Shown piece by piece: positions 23,392 to 35,300 of a stretch of DNA of 64,000 nt. Each line of letters begins with the position of its first letter. Position 1 is the stretch's first letter. The notes under the pieces were generated by a model, which was not told the DNA's origin, did no database searches, and saw only the letters and a program-made list of their open reading frames with translations. Origin of the DNA: Strigamia acuminata (lineage: Eukaryota > Arthropoda > Chilopoda > Geophilomorpha > Linotaeniidae); contig OX442323.1 in assembly GCA_949358305.1 (NCBI GenBank), positions 2,232,001 to 2,296,000 of the forward strand, written 5' to 3'. A program made the translations under genes and the position numbers.

Positions 23392-26300
23392 ATGAATCAC
23401 CTGAATGCCACAAACTGGTCAGCTCCTCCGTCTTCTTCGGTAGATCAAGAACCAAGCGACCATTGCTCTTTCAAGATTGGCATTTATGGATGGCGCAAAA
23501 GATGTCTTTACTTATTCATTTTAGTCCTTATAGTATTGATCATCATCAATCTGGCCTTGACCATGTGGATAGTCAAAGTGATGGATTTTTCTGTGGTAGG
23601 TTTCATGTTAAAAATTTCTTCCACTTTCTTTTTGCTTACATATTCCAAATGTAGAAATTTCTTTCCTTCAGCAGTGACTAAGTGTAAAATGATATTGAAA
23701 ATTCAAGCACACAGCACTTTGGTGTTGATTAATCTTGCACAACTGTTGAGATAACTTTTCAAATATTCAATTTCTTTTTGTTTCATTGCATTATTAGCAT
23801 TTCCCTTTTGTTCTTTCCAGTGAGATTAATTCCATTCACATGGAAACAAATGGTCAAATGGCCAAAAGCAAATATCAACATTTTTATTATATTCTCAGTT
23901 TGGAATTTGTTCTACCATATGTAGATGAGATTTTAGGGCAGGTAATAAATGCAATAAAACTCTTGATTGTGATCTGAAATTAGATGCAGTAAAAATGTCC
24001 CTGCATAAATCCATTTTTTATTACGTGGTACTAAAAGTTGCTAATTAAATGAAATTCATTAAGGAAGTGATTAACACAACAAACTGATATTATCACCTTA
24101 TTAGTGCAGGTTAAATGACACTTATTTTAGAATAATATACATAAGATATAGAGTAAATAGTCCACATAAAATCTGCTATGCAAAACTGACAGAGACTTTA
24201 GAAATAAATTATTTTCACTGGTGAAAATAACAAGTTCTCAACTACAATATACGGGTGACCAAAGCCGATGTTTCACCTGCAATGTTTCATAATGTCTGGC
24301 TAGAATTAGAATACCCATTGCATATTTTACGACCAACCGATGGATTTTTTTGTGAAAATTCATCCATAGAAGATGTTTCAGGTACTTTGTACTTTTTCTT
24401 CGAAAATTAAAATTTAACTGTTATACTGATAAAAATTTAAACTTATCGAGTCCCTCTGCAAGATAAAAATATCTGCAGTTTTCACCGTTTATTTTATATA
24501 CTCAATTCAAATGGGTGCATCGGCTTGTGGACACCCTGTACCCTGTACTATACAGCGCACCTGGCTCCAGGTCTATCAGCATGGTGTGCAATTTTGTTTG
24601 GACATCCCGCTGTTTATTGTTTTGAATGAACGAAAACTAAAATCGGTTTTTTCCGTTCGTAACTTTACAGCTGGTCGATGAATTTGGTGCCCTGTGCGAT
24701 TGCATCGTTCGATCGACACTCTTAATCCAAGTCCTGATTTTGTTATGTAGTCTTTCAAGCCATAAGTCACTGTAACACAAGGTCCCAAATCCAATTGCTT
24801 TTCACAGATATTCTTCGGTCAACCCTTTACATCAATAACTATTTTGGATATTACCATGCTGTATTTTCCTTGTAAAGCTAGGTTCACATTTGTGTTCACA
24901 CTAGACGCAACACAAGAAAACTGACGCAACGCAAGCTGCTTGGGTCTAAAAATTCTTGACATTGACGCCAATTCCTGCTTCAACTCCAAGTTGAAGTAAG
25001 CGACGCAATGCAAGGAAAGGTCTCACGATCGACTCCAACTCTCGCCGATTCACGTCTGATTGGCAAGACTTTGCCACATGCAAACAGGCAGCCATTTTCA
25101 GATTTTGAAAGTAGTTCTAGAACTAGATCCAATTCCAGGTTTCATTGAAACCATCTGATTGACCAAACACAACATCAATTGTTTCAGCTCTGTTCACACA
25201 TGCTCTACAGTGTGAACAGACTCTGCTTTGCATTTGACTCATTTTTCCTTGCGTTGCATCTAGTGTGAACACAAGTGTGAACCTAGCTTAACAAGTCACT
25301 TCTGCACCAGCAAAAACCAGATAAGTCGCCTCTGCATTCGTGATCATGGCCTTTCTAAAGTGATATACAACAATTGAAATGAAAAGTCCAATTTAATGAG
25401 TTTCAAAGAAAATGGCAGAAGTTGAGTTTCTTTTCTCCCTCGTTGCTTTGTCTTTTGACAGCATTGCACTTTGCGCATGCGCATTGCAACTTGAAATCAT
25501 TTATATTCCTTTTTTATTCTCCGGAAACAACTCTATTAATGTTCAGACAAGAAATGCGAAAACATAACCTCACTAACCTCGTTAAGCCATTAATAAAATC
25601 CCTGCATTACCGTGATAAAAATCCATAGACGGCTGAAAACAAATAAGTTAAAAATGGAGCGTGTGATACCGCACACATGCGGACACTTAATCAATAATCT
25701 TAGTTAAAACATAAACAAAAAAAAAACAATTTAATCCTAGTTATTAGACCTAAAAAACATGCTTTGCCTAATCCCTTAATAGACAAAATGTACGTATTAA
25801 TCCATCGACGTACCGCACGTGCGAGATGTGTTTGCTTTCGAGTGCAAAATGACGGCGGATTAAGAGGAACTCGGCATTCCCCGAGGAGAAGCTTCTTCGT
25901 CTAATTACTCGTGTTAATCGTCATGCCACGATTCATAATCAGTTTTACCGGTCCCGCAAGTGCTGTCGAGTGAGCTGCAACGGCTCTTCGCGAGCCGCGT
26001 CACCATCTGTGTCCTTTCGACATTAATGGGCACCACAAACATCGAGGTGAGTCGTGGGAATGTCACTCACATCTCACTTTGGGTGTAATGAGTTTTGCAG
26101 AAATACATCTCGCAGACAACGTGAAAATATAGAAATCGGCAATTTACAAATGTCGTCTGTTTGTTTAACTCATAAATTAATTTAAATCGCTCGTGTAGTT
26201 TAAATGTGTAATCGAATTATTTCGCTAGCAATATCGATTAATATCGCCTAACTGTTATAATATCGAATAACCAATTCTTGTACTTTGCACTTCTACTTCG

Positions 26301-29300
26301 CCCAACCCTTTCTTAAAATTATTCAGCCCGAAATAAACTCATTATACTCAGAACCACCACAACGTTGATCTATTTCCCTATTGGTCGAGCCGTATAACTG
26401 GTGTAGTGGCACAAAAAAAGTAGCTCGTAACACCAGAATTGTATTCTAACTAGGCAAAACAACCAATAAAAAACTAAACCTTTGTTTACCTGCCAAAAGA
26501 AACCAACAAACTATACTTACATTAATTGATTGATTAAAAAGGGAAAAAGGTTATTTAGCAAATAAAATAAACATTTTATTACCAATTAAATAAAATCCAT
26601 CAATCTAATCACTTTTTATACTTAAATTCATTGAAAATAAACAGAACTACTTTACCACGTAGCAAAACACAGTACACAGTTAGGCGTAAACAGGCTGAAA
26701 TAGATCAACGTTGTGGTGGTTTTGAGTATAGTTGCTTCATCTTCACAAGTCTCGGTTCTCACAGTTTTTAGACTAATTTGGCGGTGTTCTACAACTTTGT
26801 AATTGAAAGTTTAGCTGCATCTCTAATTGTTTAAAAGTTGTCGAATGAATGACCTTGAAGATGACCTTGCCGCCACCCAACTTTTTATTTACTCCTGTTG
26901 GAATAAGAAGGCGGAGATTTTAACAAAAAACAATAACTGAATTTTTCCCTTAACTCAATCTTGACCGTCGGCCAAGCACAGAAAGTGTCAGACAGCAACA
27001 AAACTGTCAGTTCGTCCCCAATTGTCCAAATTTGTAACAAAAAAAATTGTCCGATTGCATTAGAGCTAAATGTACCACTAAATGTCTCCGACATAACATA
27101 AATTAGTAATTTATTTACTTAGTAACAGTGTTAAAGCGGATTCCACAAGATCCGAATTTTAATTTCACGCCCATTAATCTGATAAAGAGTTTGAAATCGA
27201 CTAGAAATTGTAGACATCCTGGATTTGTAGCTCAATATTGGATGTTTCAGCGGTGCAACTTGAGCAGCACCATCTTTGCAGTGTCACTTTGCCATGTCAG
27301 GAAAACATTTGCCGAGGTAGCATCATGTTCACTCCAGGGAACCAGTTGTTGTGAGATATGGAAATCTTCTTGACATCAACACGCTCCACCTTGAGGGAAA
27401 TGTCTCTTTTCTTGTTTCTTCGCGCTACATTACTCCAATTTGATTCCACAAGGATGAGCTCGCCATCTTTTTTTCCTTCTTTCTCTCTTCTATTTTCTTT
27501 TGTGTTCATTTTGTTTTCATTTTTAAAAATCATTTTAATTTTGACTCCTCTAGGAAGGAATGGGAAAACTCAAAATATTGGATAAAGGACTCCGACTAGA
27601 AGGTGAAGCCGAATTCCTGCACACATTTTATACCACAAATATCAAAGGAAAAAAAGTAAGAAATTTTTTAATTATTTTTATTATTATTATCGTATTTTAC
27701 CGATTAAGAGTCGCCCTCGAATTGTAGCCGCCCTCGTGTAGTAGCCGCGGCTGAGTCACCAAAAATACCGTATTTTGCAAAAGTACGATATTGTTTCCAT
27801 ATTTAACCTCACTAACGATGAACATACGCTTCGTTCGTGACTTTCAGACTTCGTTTGTTACATTAAACAAATGTAACGAATGAAAAACCGAAATTTTAAT
27901 TGCTGACAAAAATGGCAGTTTTGAATAAGAGTCGTGGCTATTAATCGATAAAGTACGGTATTATTATTTTAAATTAAAGCGGACATAACGCTTTTTACAT
28001 CATAATTAAAGAAAGTCAGCCTTCGAAAGTGACTTTCGTTGGTCAAGGGTGCATTAATACATGCAAGTTTGGTATATTTAATGTGTGGAAAGAAGAGTGA
28101 CACTTATGCTCAGGTTGTGGGTTTGTCCATGAGTGGATAAGTTTTATTGTTTTACTCCCTCTCGTGACCATTTGGGATTCTCCACAATTCAAAAGTCCCA
28201 TTTTTTACAAAGAAGAAAAGGAAAAATCACTTTTTAAATTTTTGAATTTTCAACAATACGAATTGTCGCCCAATTGTTTTGGAAAATGGTATTTTCGTCT
28301 CAGGCAGTTTTTTTTCTTTTTTTTTTTTAATGAAAAATGAGTTGTCAAAGATTTTTTATGGATTTTATTAAAAGTTGGAAATGTGATCTTATTTGATCAT
28401 CTGTGAAAGAGAAGATGGTTTGATGGGAATGAGAAATTCCTCGCCAAATGTATAGGGCAAGGGTTCGGGAGGTGATGGGTCGTCCAGTTTTTCATCCATC
28501 ATTGGTCGCAGGGCTTCATTACCCCGTTCTTTCACTTGAATAGCTCGGGCTCGTATTGATCAAAAATTCTGCACCGCATCCGCAAAATGACAAAACTCGT
28601 CACCTTAACCAAAAAAAAAAATACTCGACGAGCTGGTGGGGTTTTTCAAGAATTTCAGGAATTCAAATACAGCAAGTCTTCGACGAGAAACGAGTCCATT
28701 GGTTAATGGTTTCAAACGATGTGAAACCATTATCTCTTAATGCGAATTCAATTAGAATGCATATACGTCAACAAGTTTGTTTGTTTGTTCTGTCCACTGA
28801 TGGGATTCTTTCTTCCTGGATTTTTGTGGTTTAGTTGCAAGTTTTCACCTTTCTGAGCAAATAAAGTTGATTAATTAAGTCTGGTGTGGGGATAAAACGC
28901 AGGTGGTATGATAGGATACAGAGATATCATTAATACTGATTGTATGAAACAATATCGATTTTCTATACGTAATATATTTTACAGTTAATACCCGGCTTTG
29001 GTGGGCATGTCCTAAAAATAAAATGCGAGTTTGACCAGATTTGGGGATCTGATTGGCTACTTCTTTTTATGGCATGCCATAAAATTCGAATTTCGGCCTG
29101 AAAATTGGGGTTCGTTTTCTCCGTTACTGCCCGATAATTCCAATTATCAGGCACCCGGGTTGATGTCTGTTCATTTGTTCGACTGTTCATTATTTCGACA
29201 GTGAAAAAATAGCCTATTTTCGTACTTGCATTAAAAGAACTGATAACCGTGTAGTTTAGAAACCTTTGGTCTAAACAAACTGGATTCCGTCCGGACGAAA

Positions 29301-32300
29301 TACATTTTTGGGACTTTGAATATTCGGGGAGAATACCAAATAATAACCGTTGAGATGCCGTGTAGGACTTCTACTCAGCCGCCAAGGTTGTCTAGGGGAA
29401 ATGGGCCTGGGTCCTGCATTGCTGCTAACAAATTGCAACGCGCCACCAGTTACAGCACAGCAAATCTGACATCGAAACTTGACTTTTGACTAGTATACCA
29501 TCAACAAATAAATGATGTAACTTATGGCTTGTCCAATTCCAATATCTTATCCTTTGTGCAACTAATTGTCAATGCCTGCACACGTGCAGTATGCGAGAGG
29601 AAAGTATCAGTGCGAGGTGTAAAAATCGCTGTATTGTGCTACCCAGCGCTACATCCCTCTACATTAATATCAGAAATACAGTACAACTACTGAAGTTCAG
29701 TAGTTTAATAAAAAAAGGCTTTGATGCACATGGGCTGCAGAGCTGCGATTGACAGGCCGCAACGACCGACAAAGATTGTGGTTAAACAGCGACCGATTAA
29801 AAGCCGAGCGCCCGGATGGTACCGATTGATTCACATAATCGCATCAACCAATGCTGCACGCATGAACAAGCACACACTCTTGATTTTGTGTGGATTTAGC
29901 CACAAAATAAGTCGTAATGGTGGTCTGAAAACAAGTGAATTGGAGCTCAATAAATCCAAAACACTTTTCCAAGAAATATGAATGCGCTTACTGTTTAATT
30001 CAGGGGTTCGCAAACTTGTTAATATTACGACACTTTTTAGAAAAGCAATCTATCGCCACCAACTTTATCCACAGTGCATTAAATGCAGCTACCTATACTC
30101 GAGTTGCACTCAAAAAGGCACCTCACAATGTGTACTCCCATTGGTCAAGCCAGTTTACTACTAACTCCAGACTGTACACTACTACTAGGAGAAGTAGTTT
30201 TGTTTTTTATTTATTGTTGTGATTGTTATGACTAATTTAGTTTATGTTATTTTGATTTTATTTAATAAAAAATGTTATTTCCATCATTAAAATGTCAAAC
30301 TCATGTTTGTTGTGTTTATTGCTTACATCGTCTGGAAGTTTGAATTTTAGGCCGTTGCCTAGGCAATCGATTACAATGTCTGTACATTGTAATGCAATTC
30401 TGGTGTTTGGGTCTACTTTTCCAGATCACTACACCAGTAAACTGGCTCGACCAATGGGAGTACACATTGTGAGGTGCCTTTTTGAGTGCAACTCGAGTAT
30501 ATTCACTTAATGCCGTCTTCATATTCATTCCATTCTAAGGCTGACACCCAACGTACGCTCTTGGACTAAACATACTGTACGCTCACTTACAAAGAACACC
30601 GCAGGAGTGTGTTGTAACTGTTTGTAACAATGTGAGAGAGAGGTGCATTTAAACAAAGTATTTACTGTTTAGATAATAACAATACTTTATTTTAACAAAA
30701 ATTTTAACAATTGTTGATTACACACTCCTGCGATCTCTTTGTTAGTGCAGATTTCACTTAACACTGTGTTTATCTAGAATGAAAAAAAAGTTAATTGTGG
30801 TTCCTAGATTCATTATCAGACATTTCAATGAAAATAAAAAAGTGCAGAAAACTGCTTTGCTTCTAAATGATTATTATTTTTGTGCAATTAAAAATAATTT
30901 TTTTTTTGTTCAAAATTTGATTTTACAAAAAGATAGAAGTTGGCACTTATTTAAACATTTTTTCCTCTCTTATCTTATCTGCATAATTAATGTAATTTCT
31001 GTGATTGTGTGAAGCCATTTCCTTAGCACAGATGTAATGAGTTCAATTTAGTGCCATCACAAGAAGAAAAAAAAAGAAAATAATTTCTGGATATTTTTCT
31101 TGTAGGGAGTTTTATAATTTGCAAGTGTAATCACAACTGGAATAAAAGACTCAAGCTACGAAAGAAAAGTTAATTAAAATCACACACTGGGTAATTATAT
31201 AAACAGAAGGAAAAAAATTGATGAAAAGTCACATTTGCCTGAGAATTACAACTCTTGATTATCATAATTATAATTCTCACTCTCTCTAAAGCAAAAAAAA
31301 ATAGAAAACCTTGGGTGAAATTAAGCAGAAAATTCACTCAAATTTTTTTTTAAAAATTGTCTCAAAAAATTTAAAAATTACCATACTTCAAAAAAATTAA
31401 AATTTACCTCAAAAAAATTAAAATTTACCTCAAAAAAATTAAAAATTACCTTAAAAAATTTAAAATTACCTTAAAAAATTAAAAATCATTCAACGATTGA
31501 AATATATCACTCATACGTTTAAAAAATCACTGATAAGTTTAAAAAATCACTGATAAGTTTAAAAAATCACTGATAAGTTTAAAAAATCAGTGATAAATTT
31601 AAAAAAATCAGTGATAAATTTAAAAAATCACTGATAAATTAAAAAAAACACTCAAAAATTGAAAAAATCACTCAAAAATTGAAAAAAAATCACTCAAAAA
31701 TTGAAAAAATCACTCAAAAATTGAAAAAAAAACACTCAAAAATTGAAAAAATCACTCAAAACTTGAAAAAATTACTCAAAAATTTATAAAATCATTTAAA
31801 AAATTTAAGACATCATTTTAAACATTTTAAAGATTATTTTAAAATTTAAAAAATTATTTTAAATTTTTTTTTTTAATAAAAAACTATTTAAAACCTTAAA
31901 AAAAACTGATGAAATGGTTGTTTTTATGCATAAATCTTTGTCACCTTTAGACAGCTGTTGATTTAATTCCATTTCATCTTTTTAGGACCGGTCCCTGAAG
32001 ATCAAATCAGGGAGGAATTTGACTCTTCATGCGAGGAATCATGCGGGAGACATCAACACTCGACTCTTTCTCGGTATCTCCCTCTTTTATTTATTCCAGT
32101 GTTTATTTTCCTTCGCTGCCATTTTCCCAAGATGGCTGACATTTATACTCAATTTATCGAGTTTTTCTCACAAAGATATGTCCGGATATAAAGTCTCTTA
32201 CATCTTTTTTTTTTTATCAATTCGGAACAAAAAAATTCTCCCATATTTTATAAAACGGGAAGAAAAAAATCATAAAACATCCACAACAAAAAAAAAAATC

Positions 32301-35300
32301 TGTTTGTGAAAATCGCCACTAGGGAAGTGACAGAAACGTCCTAATTTTCTGTTTCAGGGGATCAGAAATTAGAAGTGATGGCATCGCAGTTCAAAATCTC
32401 TAATTCCTTGGGGAAAACTCTTTTCTACGCTGCGGACGATAGAATAGAAGTTGCGGCGGAAAGACTACACGTTAAAGGCAAGTTTTGGGCGGCGCGCATT
32501 TCATCGGGCGAAAATAGTCGAATAATATTGTAATTTGGAGGAAAATGAGTGAATTAGTTCAGTCATGGTTAATTGGCGTGCAACGTAAGATAATATTGAA
32601 TGTTACTTACGTTTCTAGTCGTTTTTTGATTGATGTTTTTAAATAAAACGTCGATTTGATGCACACGGTTTCAGCTCAGTAGGCAGCCATTAAAAATTTA
32701 CGCGGGAAGGGAAGGGCAGGTTCGGGCTGACGGGAAAGGCGGAATTTTATTGGTGCATTTATTAGTTTACGTTTCGAATTAATAAATTATATTGGCGTTT
32801 GTTTGGATTGGATTTTAGGATTGCTTTATTTTAATATTTTAAGATTGTTATTTATTTTTTAAGTTGGAAGTAAATCTGGTTATAGTTTGACTGATAGTGT
32901 CATAAAAAGTTTGGAATGACGTCACTACTGTCTTGTTTTAAACAGCAAAATAAACCAGAAATATTATAAAACATCATTTTTTGTTTGTATTAACATATTT
33001 GCGATGCAAATTAGACACCCATTAAAACTTTATCCAAGCTTACAAACTGATACTTGGCCGGCTGAAAAATATAATTAAAAGTGGAGATCTTTTGAGCTAC
33101 AAGAATATTGTTGAAGGCAGACAGAAATGCATGAATGTGTTTATTTTTCAGGGGTCAGCTGGGTTCACCGGAGAGAAATGTAGTGCTAAGTTGATGGAAA
33201 AGATTAACACAAAAGCACTTGGCAAAACAAAAGGGTTGAGTGAGGTCAAGTGTGAAGAAAGACCAGTTACTCTTGCTTGGTCCCACACTTCACAAATTTG
33301 AGAAATAGAAGCCATTTATACATTGTAGGCAAAATGCAAGAGTTTATTTCTTATTGGCATATCAAATGACAATTACACAGAGAGCATGTAATGTGTTATC
33401 ATTCCAGTTTATGAGTTGCATAATCATTGAATGAAAGCTGGCAGCCAATGGTAATTTGCTAGGCAAAGCCCATTTGTAGAGGTGTTAATGTGCAAAATGT
33501 CTGACATCAGCATTAATTCATTCCACTTTACCATAGTAAGGCCTGGGTTTAATTAAATTTTTGACCCAATTTCTCTTGCCACCCTAACTCTCTTAATTGC
33601 TGGTATTAATTTGAATTTTAAAGAGGAAAAGGAGAAAAAAAAATTGCAAAGAAATGTAAAAGTTTCAACTTTCAACTGAGATCAATTGAGATCTTGAAAT
33701 TAATATTAGGCCTAATAATGCTAAAATAAAGTAAATAATGTCATGCGGTTGAGTCGCGTCGTCTGCCGACCGTCTCAAACCAGCGCAAGTATTATAGAAA
33801 TTGCTAAAATCTATCACTAGATAGCGTCCGTGGTGATTTCATCAATATTTTGGTACTATGCTGTAAATGAGAGTTTCTGTTTTCCCGCCTTTTTTTTAAT
33901 TCCCGGTTCTCGGTACCGGGACTAAAAAGGGTAAGGCGACGAAAATTGGCTAAACATGGCCGTTTTTCGTCAATTACTTTTAATAATCAGTTTATTCCCT
34001 TTATTTTTGCATTATTAGACCTAATATTAGGCTTAATACTGCTAAATAAGAACTGGAATTAGAAAATCGTCCGCGCAGAGAAGGGGATGCGCAGTGCGAA
34101 TTTAGCATCAAGATACCGGGCGCGAACTGTACTAGATCACTGCCAAGTTAGCAATGGCATAAATGCATGCAAGAAAAACATTTTCTTGTCCTTTCAGTGT
34201 GTTTTGGAATGTTCGTGTGTCATGCACTTTCCTCAATTGCACACACAAAGTACAAGTGGTAGGGGGGGTTGGCGAATTTCTGTTCTAGTACACGCCATTA
34301 CTCACACTAATACAAGGGTTTTAAAGAAGAACTGACAACTCATTGCTGAATCTTTTGGGAATTTCTTTGCCTTCTATCACTCTTTTACTTCTCATAAAAT
34401 CCATAAAATGTTTCCTAGGAGATGTTAAGTTATTGCTGATCTTTTGTAACTGTCATAAAAGAGATGGGAGGAAAGCAATTTATTGTCGAATTTGGTATTT
34501 TATTTTTCTATTTCATTCCACATATACAATTGGTGAAATGACTCTTTGCCCACTTTTTATTGACTTTGCACATTATAGGAGTTGGTGGTGCAGTTTTTCA
34601 AGGATCTGTCCAGACTCCTGTCGTCATGTCAGAGTACACTAGCGACCTCACGTAAGTGTGATGTTGATCACAACTAAATGATTTTCTCATAGGGAATCTC
34701 ATTGCTGACAGATCTCCAAATTACAGGATAGAATCGCCAACGCGGTCTTTGGTCTTCGATGGCCCAGAAGGCATAGTCATGGAATCTAGAGCGGGAGATG
34801 TGAAGGCCAGTTGCCTCATGGACCTCAAACTCCAATCAACAAAAGGGGCAGTAAGAAATCACTTCTTCTTCTTCTTCAAAAGACGAATTCACTTAGTTGT
34901 CTCAAATGACTTTTCCAATCAGGATGTGACGTTTTTTACATCACATCTCTGAGAACTCAACTCGAAAGAATTCAAATAAGAGGATTAAGATTAAAGCTAA
35001 GTACACATGAGACTTTCAGACTCTGAATATTCAGAGTCTGAAATTTCAGGTTGTCACGTCGCAAACGAAATGATTCCGCCTGTGTGTTTGGCTGTGTCAT
35101 TCCGTGCGCGGAAATTGTTTGGTACACACAATCCGTGCACGGAAATTGTTTGGTACACACAATCTGTGCACGTGTTGTAAATACAAATGGCGACCACTTT
35201 TAAAAAATGTTGGAGTTTGATTGTGCAAAATAAATGGATTGCTGTATTTTTAAATTAATAATTAATAATAAATAATAAATAAATTAATCAAACATTTTTA

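Noticed and set aside
31515-31640. Regular ~20-base repeats, considered as a CRISPR-like array
   Set aside because: Units are contiguous and have no unique spacers, and the DNA is animal. Plain tandem repeat.
33092-33301. Frame containing [10 protein letters not shown] after a TTTTTCAG acceptor, like an EGF-type or alternative sarcoglycan exon
   Set aside because: Joined to sarcoglycan exon 4 (phase 1) the frame hits a stop after ten codons, and no other donor fits. The EGF-like word stands alone.
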